This document shows positions 1-9,864 of a stretch of DNA of 14,758 nt, in pieces. The DNA lies in contig WGAB01000139.1 of NCBI GenBank assembly GCA_015489295.1, forward strand, positions 1 through 14,758. Reading direction: 5' to 3'. The stretch is from Caldifarciminota bacterium (GTDB lineage Bacteria; WOR-3; Hydrothermia; WGAB01). The position numbers and the translations under genes are program-made. Numbering within the stretch: the first letter of the stretch is position 1; each line of letters opens with the position of its first letter. The notes under the pieces are model-generated. The model saw only the letters and a program-made list of their open reading frames with translations. It was not told the DNA's origin and did no database searches.

Positions 1-587
1 CCACCGTTCACCACGAGGTAGGCAAAGGCAAAGGAATCGGGAGCGGCCTCGTAGATCTGCAACTCAAAGGTGAAGGCACCCTGCGGGGTGCTCCCCACAT
101 AGTCCTGTACACTGTCCCACTCGATCACGAACACCCGGTATCCGTCCACCACATAGGTGGCGGTATCCACCCGGCCCTGCTGGCTCAGGTCCAGGTCGTC
201 CCAGAACACATAGTAGGCGTTGTTGGGCTCGCTGGACGCGGTGCTCGGGATCGCGGAGTTGGACCAGTCCAGAAGGCCCTGGTTGTTGAAGGTGGCGAAC
301 CCTTCTGTGGTGATCCAGATGGAATCGTAGTCCACACCGTAAAAGGTCACGGTAAAGGGTAGCCGGATGTGCACATAGCTGCGTTCCTCACCGGCCAGCA
401 TACTTCCGGCAGAGGTGGGGTCCCGGTAGAAAAAGGGTACGGAGCAGGCGTTCTTGGAGTCCTTCCAGTAGTGCCCGAAGTTGTCGGGACCACCGATGTC
501 CTGGAGATGGGGCCCGTCTCCCGGCGGGAGCGGGGTCGCCATGAGTGAACCGGCCAACACGATCATGCCCACTATTCTTTGCCACAT
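1..587 (-). CDS. Secreted protein, N-terminal part (cut by window edge)
   Basis: An open frame of 195 codons runs from ATG at 587 off the left edge with no stop. It starts with a signal peptide (MWQRIVGMIVLAGSLMA, one Arg then a hydrophobic stretch). The mature part begins with a FGHYWKDS motif (about residues 37-44). It continues into a beta-rich domain with LPFTVTFYG, a SIWITTEGFATF strand pair and a YYVFWDDLDL segment. I know this style of domain from large extracellular proteins of FCB-type bacteria, often upstream of C-terminal sorting domains or next to subtilisin-like peptidases, but the function-bearing part is outside the window. An AAGGAGAGGT ribosome site lies 3 nt before the ATG, and a promoter candidate lies further upstream. 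The gene is divergent from the acyl-CoA mutase. It is surely coding and exported; its role is unknown. Confidence 0.8.
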   Translation of the reverse strand, partial: MWQRIVGMIVLAGSLMATPLPPGDGPHLQDIGGPDNFGHYWKDSKNACSVPFFYRDPTSAGSMLAGEERSYVHIRLPFTVTFYGVDYDSIWITTEGFATFNNQGLLDWSNSAIPSTASSEPNNAYYVFWDDLDLSQQGRVDTATYVVDGYRVFVIEWDSVQDYVGSTPQGAFTFELQIYEAAPDSFAFAYLVVNG

Positions 588-626
588 AGCACCTCTCCTT
601 TTTTAATTTGGGCAAAAAGTGGGGAT

Positions 627-655
627 AGGCTAAAGCACACGCAGGCCGTGGTCAA
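627..655 (-). promoter_or_regulatory. Candidate sigma-70-type promoter for the secreted-protein gene
   Basis: Read on the minus strand, TTGACC (655-650) is followed after 17 nt by TAGCCT (632-627). The -35 box matches 5 of 6 consensus bases and the -10 box keeps the key first, second and last bases. The predicted transcript would start near 620 and carry the GGAGAGG ribosome site. The spacing is right but the -10 is weak, so this is a candidate only. Confidence 0.4.
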
Positions 656-730
656 GGAAAATAAGTTTCCTAATCTACGTATTCTGGCCCGGTTAGGGGA
701 CTTTGAACCCGCCTCGGCACCCCCAACCCT

Positions 731-747
731 CGGCGTATAATATGCCG
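731..747 (+). promoter_or_regulatory. Perfect -10 box inside an imperfect palindrome, upstream of the mutase gene
   Basis: A consensus TATAAT occurs at 736-741, about 43 nt before the mutase ATG. It sits inside CGGCGTATAATATGCCG (731-747), whose 8-nt arms pair with one mismatch around A739. No good -35 box stands 16-18 nt upstream (TTGAAC at 703-708 is 27 nt away). This suggests a promoter that needs an activator, or an operator that overlaps the -10 and would block polymerase when occupied. The -10 is visible; the regulatory role is inferred. Confidence 0.45.
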
Positions 748-771
748 AAAAGGGCGCCTGTGGCCCGGATT

Positions 772-776
772 GGAGG
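772..776 (+). promoter_or_regulatory. Ribosome binding site that fixes the mutase start
   Basis: GGAGG is followed after 7 nt by ATG at 784. This favours 784 over the longer frame that opens with TTG at 703, which would also lie upstream of the predicted -10 box. Starting at 784 puts the substrate-contacting residues at 80 and 198, the same numbers I recall for Streptomyces IcmA. Confidence 0.75.
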
Positions 777-783
777 TGTGGCA

Positions 784-2457
<1,674 letters not shown>

Positions 2458-2486
2458 GCATTTCAGGACCGTAAAGGAGGCTTGTC

Positions 2487-3431
2487 ATGCGACCCAAGAT
2501 CAGTGTCATCGGTGCGGGCCATGTGGGGGCCGAGGTGGCCCTGCACACGGCCATGCGGGATGTAGGCGATGTGGTGCTGGTGGACATCGTGGAGGGCCTG
2601 CCCCAGGGCAAGGCCCTGGACATGTTTGAAGCCGCCCCGCTTTTGGGCTATTCCGTGCGGGTCACCGGCACCAATTCCTACGAGGACATCCGGGATTCGG
2701 ATGTGGTGGTCATCACCGCCGGCGTCGCCCGAAAGCCCGGTATGAGCCGCGAGGATCTCCTGCTCACCAACTTCCGCATCATCCGCAGCATCGCGGAGCA
2801 GATCAAGGACAAGGCCCCCAACGCCATCGTCATCATGGTGACCAACCCGCTGGATGCCATGGTGTACACGGCGTACCGGGTGCTGGGGTTCCCCCGGGAG
2901 CGGGTCATGGGCATGGCCGGCGCCCTGGATTCCACCCGGTTCCGGGCCTTCATCGCCATGGAACTGGACGTCTCCCCCCGGGACGTCACTGCCATGGTGC
3001 TCGGCACCCACGGCGACCTCATGGTGCCCCTGCCCCGGTTCGCGTCGGTGGGCGGCATCCCCATTACCGAACTCATCCCCGAGAAGCGCATTGAGGAGAT
3101 CGTGGAGCGCACCCGCAAGGGGGGCGGCGAGATCGTGGCCCTGCTGAAGACCGGTTCGGCCTACTACGCGCCCGGCACCGCCGCCGCCGATATGGTGGAG
3201 GCCGTAATCCGCGATCTACACCGGGTGATGCCCGCCAGCGTGTGGCTCCAGGGCGAGTACGGCATCCAGGATGTGTTCGTGGGCGTGCCCGTGGTGCTGG
3301 GCAGCGAAGGAATCCACAAGATCCTGGACCTGCCGCTCCAGGACCACGAACTGGCCGACCTGCAGCGCTCGGCCGAGCACGTGAAGAAACTCCAGGAGGA
3401 AGTCGACGAACTCTTCCGGAAGGAAGGGTAA
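2487..3431 (+). CDS. mdh: Malate dehydrogenase (LDH-like type)
   Basis: A 314-residue cytosolic NAD-dependent dehydrogenase that interconverts malate and oxaloacetate in the TCA cycle. The Rossmann loop is GAGHVG (9-14), and Asp33 at the end of the second strand indicates NAD rather than NADP. Substrate and catalytic residues are all in place: Arg82 and Arg88 (ARKPGMSR, the malate rather than lactate version), Asn120 (TNPLD), Asp148 and Arg151 (GALDSTRF), and His175 (GTHGD). The length is normal for the LDH-like malate dehydrogenase family. The start is set by AAAGGAGG (2473-2480), 6 nt before ATG. It lies 29 nt behind the acyl-CoA mutase, which fits a catabolic operon feeding carbon into the TCA cycle. 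The stop codon is part of the A/T run that forms the U-tract of the opposing lipA terminator. Confidence 0.95.
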   Translation: MRPKISVIGAGHVGAEVALHTAMRDVGDVVLVDIVEGLPQGKALDMFEAAPLLGYSVRVTGTNSYEDIRDSDVVVITAGVARKPGMSREDLLLTNFRIIRSIAEQIKDKAPNAIVIMVTNPLDAMVYTAYRVLGFPRERVMGMAGALDSTRFRAFIAMELDVSPRDVTAMVLGTHGDLMVPLPRFASVGGIPITELIPEKRIEEIVERTRKGGGEIVALLKTGSAYYAPGTAAADMVEAVIRDLHRVMPASVWLQGEYGIQDVFVGVPVVLGSEGIHKILDLPLQDHELADLQRSAEHVKKLQEEVDELFRKEG

Positions 3432-3468
3432 AAAAACCGGGCGGAGGCGGCTTCAGCCGCCTCCGCCC
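3430..3468 (-). terminator. Convergent terminator between mdh and lipA
   Basis: A perfect 13-bp stem, GGGCGGAGGCGGC (3439-3451) with GCCGCCTCCGCCC (3456-3468), encloses a 4-nt TTCA loop. On the minus strand the stem is followed by GG and then seven Ts (3436-3430), a textbook intrinsic terminator for the lipA operon. On the plus strand the hairpin follows the mdh stop by 7 nt but has no U-tract, so it would stop plus-strand transcription poorly by itself, though it may protect the mdh 3' end. Confidence 0.85.
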
Positions 3469-3494
3469 CTCTCACCTTCAAACCTCTGCGTCCC

Positions 3495-4409
3495 CTACCG
3501 GGCGTTCTTCTGGGCCTCTAAAAAGGCCTCCCACGCATGGTACGAACTGCGCACCAGGGGGCCCGAGGCCACATAGAGGAACCCCCGCTTCAGGCCCTCC
3601 TCCTGATAAAACCGGAACTTTTCCGGCGTCACCCACTCCTTCACCGGGTAGTGGCGGGGCGAGGGCTGCAGGTACTGGCCGATGGTGAGCACTTCCACGC
3701 CTACGGCCCGCAGGTCGTCCATGGTCTCCAGCACCTCGTCCTCGGTTTCGCCCAGGCCCACCATCATGCCGGTTTTTGACACAATGCGCGGGTTCAGCCG
3801 TTTAATGTGCTCCAGCACCCGGAGGGTTTGATCGTAGGAAGCCCGGGGATCGCGGACCTCGGGGGTTAACCGGCGAACCGTCTCGATGTTGTTCCCCAGC
3901 ACATCCGGCGCCGCATCCACCACGGTCTTCAACGCCTCCAGGTCGCCTTGGAAATCTGGAATCAATCCCTCGATGAGGGTGGCGGGAGACTTGGCCCGGA
4001 TCCGCCGGATGGTCTCGGCAAACACCCCGGCACCGCCATCGGGCAGGTCATCCCGGTCTACCGAGGTCAGAACCACGTAGTTCAACTTGAGGCGGGCTAC
4101 CGCCTCGGCCACCCGGAAGGGTTCGGTGGGGTCTACCCGGCCCTGGGGGTTACCGGTTTTGACGTTACAAAAGCGACAGGCCCGGGTGCAGGTATCCCCC
4201 AGGATCATGAAGGTGACGGTGCCGTGGCCCCAGCACTCCCCGATGTTGGGGCACCTGGCCTCCTCACACACCGTCACCAGAGAGAGCTGCCGGGTGAGGC
4301 GATGCACTTCGGGAAAATCGCCGGTGCCCGGCCAGGGAACCCGCAGCCAGGGGGGCTTGCGCCGGCCCTGGAGGGGCTTGAGGTCTTTGTCGGTGTATAC
4401 GGGGCGCAT
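3495..4409 (-). CDS. lipA: Lipoyl synthase
   Basis: A 304-residue radical SAM enzyme that inserts two sulfur atoms into protein-bound octanoyl groups to make the lipoyl cofactor of 2-oxoacid dehydrogenases and the glycine cleavage system. Both cluster motifs are complete: the auxiliary cluster CX4CX5C at Cys48, Cys53 and Cys59 ([12 protein letters not shown]), and the radical SAM cluster CX3CX2C at Cys74, Cys78 and Cys81 (CTRACRFC). The C-terminal RSSY motif (287-290), whose serine ligates the auxiliary cluster, is intact. The length is normal. AAGGAGAGG (4422-4414) precedes ATG by 4 nt and sits in the 16-nt gap after pcrA. It is last in the mrp - pcrA - lipA operon. No lipB or lplA is in the window. 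Confidence 0.96.
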   Translation of the reverse strand: MRPVYTDKDLKPLQGRRKPPWLRVPWPGTGDFPEVHRLTRQLSLVTVCEEARCPNIGECWGHGTVTFMILGDTCTRACRFCNVKTGNPQGRVDPTEPFRVAEAVARLKLNYVVLTSVDRDDLPDGGAGVFAETIRRIRAKSPATLIEGLIPDFQGDLEALKTVVDAAPDVLGNNIETVRRLTPEVRDPRASYDQTLRVLEHIKRLNPRIVSKTGMMVGLGETEDEVLETMDDLRAVGVEVLTIGQYLQPSPRHYPVKEWVTPEKFRFYQEEGLKRGFLYVASGPLVRSSYHAWEAFLEAQKNAR

Positions 4410-4425
4410 GGTGCCTCTCCTTGGT

Positions 4426-6480
4426 TCAATCCAGCCTGGTTAAGTCCGCGTACTTCAGGCTCAGGGTCTTTTTGCCGGTGCGAAACATCACCTCGGCCTT
4501 TCCATCATACACCCTGAGCACCCGGCCCACGCCGAACCAGGCATGCCGCACCCGGTCGCCGGGCTTGATGGCCTGCTCCCGGGCCAGCAAATCGTCTTCG
4601 GGTTCCCCGGCCGTCGGTTGCTCCGCAAGGGTTTCGGGCGGAAGTTCCTGAAGGAATCGGGAGGGCCGCAGGAACTCCGTGCGCCGCAGGCTGCGCCGGT
4701 CGACATGGGTGAGGATCACCTCCTCCTGGGCCCGGGTCAGGGCTACATGGAACAGGCGGCGCTCTTCTTCTAATTCGTCGGGGTCGTAGAAGGCCGACCG
4801 ATGGGGAAAGATGCCCTCCTCCAGGCCCGAGAGGATCACCACGGGAAACTCCAGGCCCTTGGCCGTGTGGACGGTCATGAGCACCACGGCATCTTCCTCG
4901 CCACTCCAGTCGTCAATGTCGGTGCGCAGGTTCACCTCGGTGATGTACTCCAGCAGAGACACCGGTCCCTCCTCGTCGGTGCGGGCCTCCAGGCTGTTGA
5001 TCAACACCTCCACATTGTCCACCCGGGATTCGCCCTGGGCATCGGGAAAGGCCCGGCGCAGGTATTCCAGGTACCGGGTTTCCTGGACCACGGTCTTCAG
5101 GGCCTCCAGGGCGTTGTCCTGGTGGGCCCGGATCCGGGCCAGGATCTCCAGGAAACGCTCGAGGCCGCGGCGGGTGCGGCCCCGCAGGTGTTCCACCAGG
5201 TGCTCGGCCGCCTCGGGCAGGGTCAGGCCGGTTTCCGTTACGATTTGCTCCAGCCGTTCCAGGGTTTGCGGACCCACGCCCCGGGGCGGGGTGTTCACCG
5301 CCCGGAAAAAGGCTTCCCGGTCGCGGGGGTTGACCGCCAGCTTCAGATAGGCCAGCACATCCTTGATCTCCCGGCGCTCGTAAAACCTCAGGGTCCCCAC
5401 CACCTGGTGGGGGATCCGCTGGCGGGTGAACACCTCCTCGAAGGGCTTGGACTGGAAGTTGGTGCGGAAGAGGATGGCATAGTGGGAAAAGGGGCGGTCG
5501 GAGTCGAGGATCAGGTGGGCCAGGGCGCGGGCCTCCTCCATCTCGTCGGCAAAGTGGTACACGGCGATGGGCTTGCCCCCCTCCTTCTGGGTCCAGAGGG
5601 TTTTGCCCAGCCGCCGGGTGTTGCGGGCCACCACGGCCGAGGCGGCCTGAAGGATCACCGAAGTCGACCGAAAGTTCTGCTGTAGCCGGAAGATGCGGGC
5701 CCCCGGAAACGCGCGCTGAAAGTCCAGCACGTTCCTGAGGTCTGCTCCCCGGAACCCGTAAATGGCCTGGTCTTCGTCGCCAACCACGAAGAGGTTCCGG
5801 TGAACCTCGGAAAGCAGTTCCAGGATCTCAAACTGGATGCGGTTTGTGTCCTGGTACTCGTCCACCAGGATATACTCGTACCGTTCGCTGTACTGGCGGC
5901 GCACTTCGGGAAACTCGCTCAGCAGGCGGCGGAGGTTCAGGAGGAGATCGTCGAAGTCCATGGCGTTGGCCTGGCGGAGGGCCTGCTGGTACCGTTCGAG
6001 CAGCCGGGCCTCCCGGGGCTCCGGCGTGGCGCGCCCGGTTTTCCACAGGCTCAAAAGGTACGCCCAGCCCTGGGGCGTGCGTTCTTCGCGTTCGGCTTCG
6101 GTGAGGATTTTTTTGATGACCTGCTTTTGATCGTCGCGGTCGTAGATGGTAAAGGAGGGGTCGTAGCCCAGGAGCGGGGCCTCGCGGCGGAGCACCTGGG
6201 CGGCAAAGGAATGGAAGGTGCCGAGGAAAAGGTGTTCCGGACGCCAGCCCAGCAGCTGGGCCATGCGCTCCCGCATTTCATCGGCGGCCTTGTTGGTGAA
6301 GGTCAGGGCCAGGATCCGGTGTTCCGGCACCCCCCGGGCCAGAAGATAGGCGATGCGATGGGTCAGCACCCGGGTTTTGCCGGTGCCGGCACCGGCGATC
6401 ACCAGCACCGGGCCGTCGCCTTCCAGCACCGGCTGCCGTTGCTCCTCGGTGAGCTCGTCCAGCAGGCGTTGAAGATCCAC
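4426..6480 (-). CDS. pcrA: UvrD/PcrA-type superfamily 1A DNA helicase
   Basis: A 684-residue 3'-5' ATP-dependent DNA helicase of repair and replication restart. The helicase motifs are complete: Walker A AGAGTGKT (29-36), Walker B VDEYQD (206-211), [14 protein letters not shown] (233-246), QQNFRS (267-272), [10 protein letters not shown] (536-545) and VALTRA (579-584). The C-terminal 45 residues ([16 protein letters not shown] and onward) match the Tudor-like domain with which PcrA/UvrD binds RNA polymerase, suggesting a role in transcription-coupled repair. The gene starts with GTG at 6480, only 3 nt after the mrp stop, with a weak AAGGG site, so translation is probably coupled to mrp. It could equally be named uvrD; the two names overlap outside model organisms. 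Confidence 0.95.
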   Translation of the reverse strand: MDLQRLLDELTEEQRQPVLEGDGPVLVIAGAGTGKTRVLTHRIAYLLARGVPEHRILALTFTNKAADEMRERMAQLLGWRPEHLFLGTFHSFAAQVLRREAPLLGYDPSFTIYDRDDQKQVIKKILTEAEREERTPQGWAYLLSLWKTGRATPEPREARLLERYQQALRQANAMDFDDLLLNLRRLLSEFPEVRRQYSERYEYILVDEYQDTNRIQFEILELLSEVHRNLFVVGDEDQAIYGFRGADLRNVLDFQRAFPGARIFRLQQNFRSTSVILQAASAVVARNTRRLGKTLWTQKEGGKPIAVYHFADEMEEARALAHLILDSDRPFSHYAILFRTNFQSKPFEEVFTRQRIPHQVVGTLRFYERREIKDVLAYLKLAVNPRDREAFFRAVNTPPRGVGPQTLERLEQIVTETGLTLPEAAEHLVEHLRGRTRRGLERFLEILARIRAHQDNALEALKTVVQETRYLEYLRRAFPDAQGESRVDNVEVLINSLEARTDEEGPVSLLEYITEVNLRTDIDDWSGEEDAVVLMTVHTAKGLEFPVVILSGLEEGIFPHRSAFYDPDELEEERRLFHVALTRAQEEVILTHVDRRSLRRTEFLRPSRFLQELPPETLAEQPTAGEPEDDLLAREQAIKPGDRVRHAWFGVGRVLRVYDGKAEVMFRTGKKTLSLKYADLTRLD

Positions 6481-6483
6481 CGG

Positions 6484-7521
<1,038 letters not shown>

Positions 7522-7530
7522 GGTGGTCAA

Positions 7531-7537
7531 CCTCCTC
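7531..7537 (-). promoter_or_regulatory. Ribosome binding site that fixes the mrp start
   Basis: On the minus strand GAGGAGG (7537-7531) lies 9 nt before ATG at 7521. It decides against the longer open frame reaching 7656, which would run through the promoter region of the divergent acyl-CoA dehydrogenase gene. Confidence 0.75.
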
Positions 7538-7554
7538 AAGTGTTGTGGGTTCAT

Positions 7555-7560
7555 AGCATA
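7555..7560 (-). promoter_or_regulatory. Possible -10 box for the mrp operon
   Basis: TATGCT on the minus strand (7560-7555) would start a transcript near 7548, giving a leader of about 27 nt that includes the ribosome site. The sequence 17 nt upstream (TGTGCA) matches only 3 of 6 consensus -35 bases. This is the best candidate I see, but it is weak. Confidence 0.3.
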
Positions 7561-7606
7561 TGGCCGGTCCGCGGCCCCTGCACAGCCCGGTCCACCCCGG
7601 TTTTCG

Positions 7607-7635
7607 TTGAAGCCGTTAGGGGTTCGGTGTACATT
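7607..7635 (+). promoter_or_regulatory. Promoter of the acyl-CoA dehydrogenase operon, probably giving a leaderless mRNA
   Basis: TTGAAG (7607-7612) and TACATT (7630-7635) are separated by exactly 17 nt. Transcription would start about 7 nt downstream, at 7642-7643, which is the ATG of the dehydrogenase. No Shine-Dalgarno sequence is visible before that ATG, as expected for a leaderless message. Confidence 0.5.
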
Positions 7636-7642
7636 AAACGCC

Positions 7643-8809
7643 ATGAGTATCCGCACCGACTATTACCATCTTTGGGACCTCCTTTCCGAGGAGGAGCGGT
7701 TGATTCAGCAAATGGTCCGCGAGTTTGTGGACCAGCAGGTGCTTCCGATCATTGGCGAGTACTTCATGAAGGGCGAATTCCCCACCCAGCTCATCCAGCC
7801 CATGGCCGAACTGGGCTTCTTCGGCGCCACCCTGCCCCCGGAATACGGCGGCCAGGGCATCTCCTATACCGCCTACGGCCTCATCATGCAGGAACTGGAG
7901 CGCGGCGACTCGGGCGTGCGCAGCTTCGTGTCGGTGCAGAGTTCGCTGGCCATGAACTCCATTTTCCGGTTCGGCTCCGAAGAGCAGAAGAAAAAGTACC
8001 TGCCCAAGATGGCCCGGGGTGAACTCATCGGCTGCTTCGGCCTTACGGAGCCGGACGCCGGCTCGGACCCCGGCGCCATGAAAACCCGGGCCATTCCCGA
8101 CGGCGACACCTGGATCCTGAAGGGCACCAAGCTCTGGATTACCAACGGCGACCTGGCCGACCTTGCCATCGTGTGGGCCCGCGACCATGAGGGCAAGGTT
8201 CGGGGATTCATCGTGGAAAAGGGCACGCCGGGGTTCTCGGCCAACCCGGTGAAGGGCAAACTCTCGCTGAGGGCCTCGGACACGGCCGAACTCGTGCTGG
8301 AGGAGGCCCGGGTGCCCAAGGAAAACATGCTGCCGGGCGCCTACAAACTGGCCCACGCCCTGACGCCGCTTACCCAGGCCCGCTACAGCATCGCCTGGGG
8401 CGCTGTGGGCGCCGCCATGGCCTGCTACGAGGAGGCCCTGGACTACGCCAAGGAACGCATCGCCTTTGGCAAACCCATCGCCGCCTTTCAATTGACCCAG
8501 CAGCGCCTCGTGGACATGCTTACCGGCCTTACCAACGCCCAGCTTCTGGCCTATCACCTGGGCCGGCTGGCCGATGAGGGCAAGATGCGGCACACCCATG
8601 TGTCCCTTGCCAAGCGCTACAACGTGCGCACCGCCCTCGAGATCGCCCGGGAGGCCCGGAACATCCTGGGCGCCAACGGCATCACCATTGAGTACCAGAG
8701 CATGCGCCACGCGGCCAACCTGGAAAGCGTGGACACCTACGAGGGCACCTATCAGATTCATACCCTCATCGTGGGCAAGGACATTACCGGCTTTGAGGCC
8801 TACGCCTGA
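7643..8809 (+). CDS. Acyl-CoA dehydrogenase, glutaryl-CoA dehydrogenase type
   Basis: A 388-residue FAD enzyme of the acyl-CoA dehydrogenase family, with normal three-domain length. Flavin and substrate motifs include CFGLTEPDAGSDPG (131-144) and KLWITN (163-168). The catalytic base is Glu367 in DTYEGTYQIH. It resembles glutaryl-CoA dehydrogenase: ELERGDSGVRSFVSVQSS carries Glu86, Arg93 and Ser97, matching human Glu87, Arg94 and Ser98 that hold the glutaryl carboxylate, and Tyr366 matches Tyr369. That set points to oxidative decarboxylation of glutaryl-CoA to crotonyl-CoA, as in lysine, tryptophan and aromatic catabolism. A short-chain acyl-CoA substrate remains possible. The start at 7643 follows the family N-terminus; upstream in-frame sequence lies in the promoter. 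There is no ribosome site. The stop overlaps the holA start as TGATG. Confidence 0.9.
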   Translation: MSIRTDYYHLWDLLSEEERLIQQMVREFVDQQVLPIIGEYFMKGEFPTQLIQPMAELGFFGATLPPEYGGQGISYTAYGLIMQELERGDSGVRSFVSVQSSLAMNSIFRFGSEEQKKKYLPKMARGELIGCFGLTEPDAGSDPGAMKTRAIPDGDTWILKGTKLWITNGDLADLAIVWARDHEGKVRGFIVEKGTPGFSANPVKGKLSLRASDTAELVLEEARVPKENMLPGAYKLAHALTPLTQARYSIAWGAVGAAMACYEEALDYAKERIAFGKPIAAFQLTQQRLVDMLTGLTNAQLLAYHLGRLADEGKMRHTHVSLAKRYNVRTALEIAREARNILGANGITIEYQSMRHAANLESVDTYEGTYQIHTLIVGKDITGFEAYA

Positions 8810-9864
8810 TGGAACATCTGGCCTTCCTGGAGGCCCTGCGAAGCGGCAAAGAGATCCCGAGCCCTCCCCTCTTCGTGTTCGTCGGCCCCGAGCGGTTCCT
8901 CATGCGGGTGGCCGAAGAACGCCTCCAGGCACGCCTGGGGCTCTCCGACCGCCGGGTCCTGTGGGCCGATGAAACCGGCGAGGAAGGCATCCTCCGGGAA
9001 CTGGCAGCCCCCGGCCTGTTCGGGGGCGCACCCCTCTATGTCATCAAACGGGCCGAAGCCCTGAAGAGCCTGGACTTTTTGCTGGACCGGCCCGGCTTGC
9101 CTCCAATGGTGCTGGAGGTGCATGACGACCTGAGGGCGGCCCGCCAGTGGCTCCGGAACCGGAACCAGCGACGGATCAAACCCACCCAGCTGGCCGCCTC
9201 GCTGAACAAAAAATTCAAGGGAAAACTCACGGCAGTGGCCTTCCCGGAACTGGGCCAGAGTTACGGCAAAGAAGGGCAGCGCCAGCTTCAGATGTTCGCT
9301 GGATGGGTCAAGCGGGAGTTCCAGCGCCGAGGGGTTTCGCCCCGCACCGAGGTGTTCCGGTTCCTTCTGCAACACCTGCCCCGCGACCTCACCGCCGCCC
9401 ATCAGGAAATTGAAAAGGTGGCCCTGTACCTGCAGAGCCGACCCCAGGCCTCGGTGGCCGAGGTCGCGGCCCTCCTCTCCTCCCGGAGCACCTTTAACGT
9501 CTTTGAACTCACCGGAGCCCTGATCCAGGGGAACATCGCCCGATTCCTGGCCGAGTTCCGCGAGCTCCAGAAAACCGGCGAAAGCCCCCAGGGCATCCTC
9601 GCCCTTCTGGAACACACCCTCACCCAGCTCGTGCTCGTGAAGGCCGGCGTGCCCCAGGACCTGCCCAAATTCCTTCAGGACCGGTACCATCGGCTGGTTC
9701 GTTCCCTGACCCTGGGCGACCTGCTCCGACTGCTGCAACGGGTTCGGGATGCGGAAATCCGGATTCGATCGCGTTCCGTGAACACCCACCTGCGGGTGGA
9801 AACCCTGCTGTTCGAACTCCTATGGTGGCGCACCTCGTCCTCCTTACCCTCCTCCTCCCGGTAA
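8809..9864 (+). CDS. holA: DNA polymerase III delta subunit
   Basis: A 351-residue clamp-loader subunit, the wrench that opens the beta clamp at primer junctions. It shows the family N-terminus LFVFVGPERFLMRVAEERL (about 21-39), where the AAA+ P-loop is lost as is normal for delta. The typical C-terminal helical domain contains STFNVFELTGALIQGN and LLEHTLTQLVLVK, ending near TLRVETLLFELL-like sequence (NTHLRVETLLFELL). The length is normal. ATG at 8809 shares one base with the preceding stop (TGATG), so translation is probably coupled to the acyl-CoA dehydrogenase. The last 43 nt overlap the TPR gene. HolA is poorly conserved in sequence, so the call rests on overall pattern rather than on catalytic motifs. 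Confidence 0.88.
   Translation: MEHLAFLEALRSGKEIPSPPLFVFVGPERFLMRVAEERLQARLGLSDRRVLWADETGEEGILRELAAPGLFGGAPLYVIKRAEALKSLDFLLDRPGLPPMVLEVHDDLRAARQWLRNRNQRRIKPTQLAASLNKKFKGKLTAVAFPELGQSYGKEGQRQLQMFAGWVKREFQRRGVSPRTEVFRFLLQHLPRDLTAAHQEIEKVALYLQSRPQASVAEVAALLSSRSTFNVFELTGALIQGNIARFLAEFRELQKTGESPQGILALLEHTLTQLVLVKAGVPQDLPKFLQDRYHRLVRSLTLGDLLRLLQRVRDAEIRIRSRSVNTHLRVETLLFELLWWRTSSSLPSSSR

Noticed and set aside
703..783. Extended N-terminus for the mutase starting with TTG at 703
   Set aside because: The extension covers the predicted -10 box, has no ribosome site and is absent from the family; GGAGG before 784 marks the real start.
4801..5685. 294-residue open frame on the plus strand
   Set aside because: It is antisense to the helicase motifs, which are complete and in register on the minus strand.
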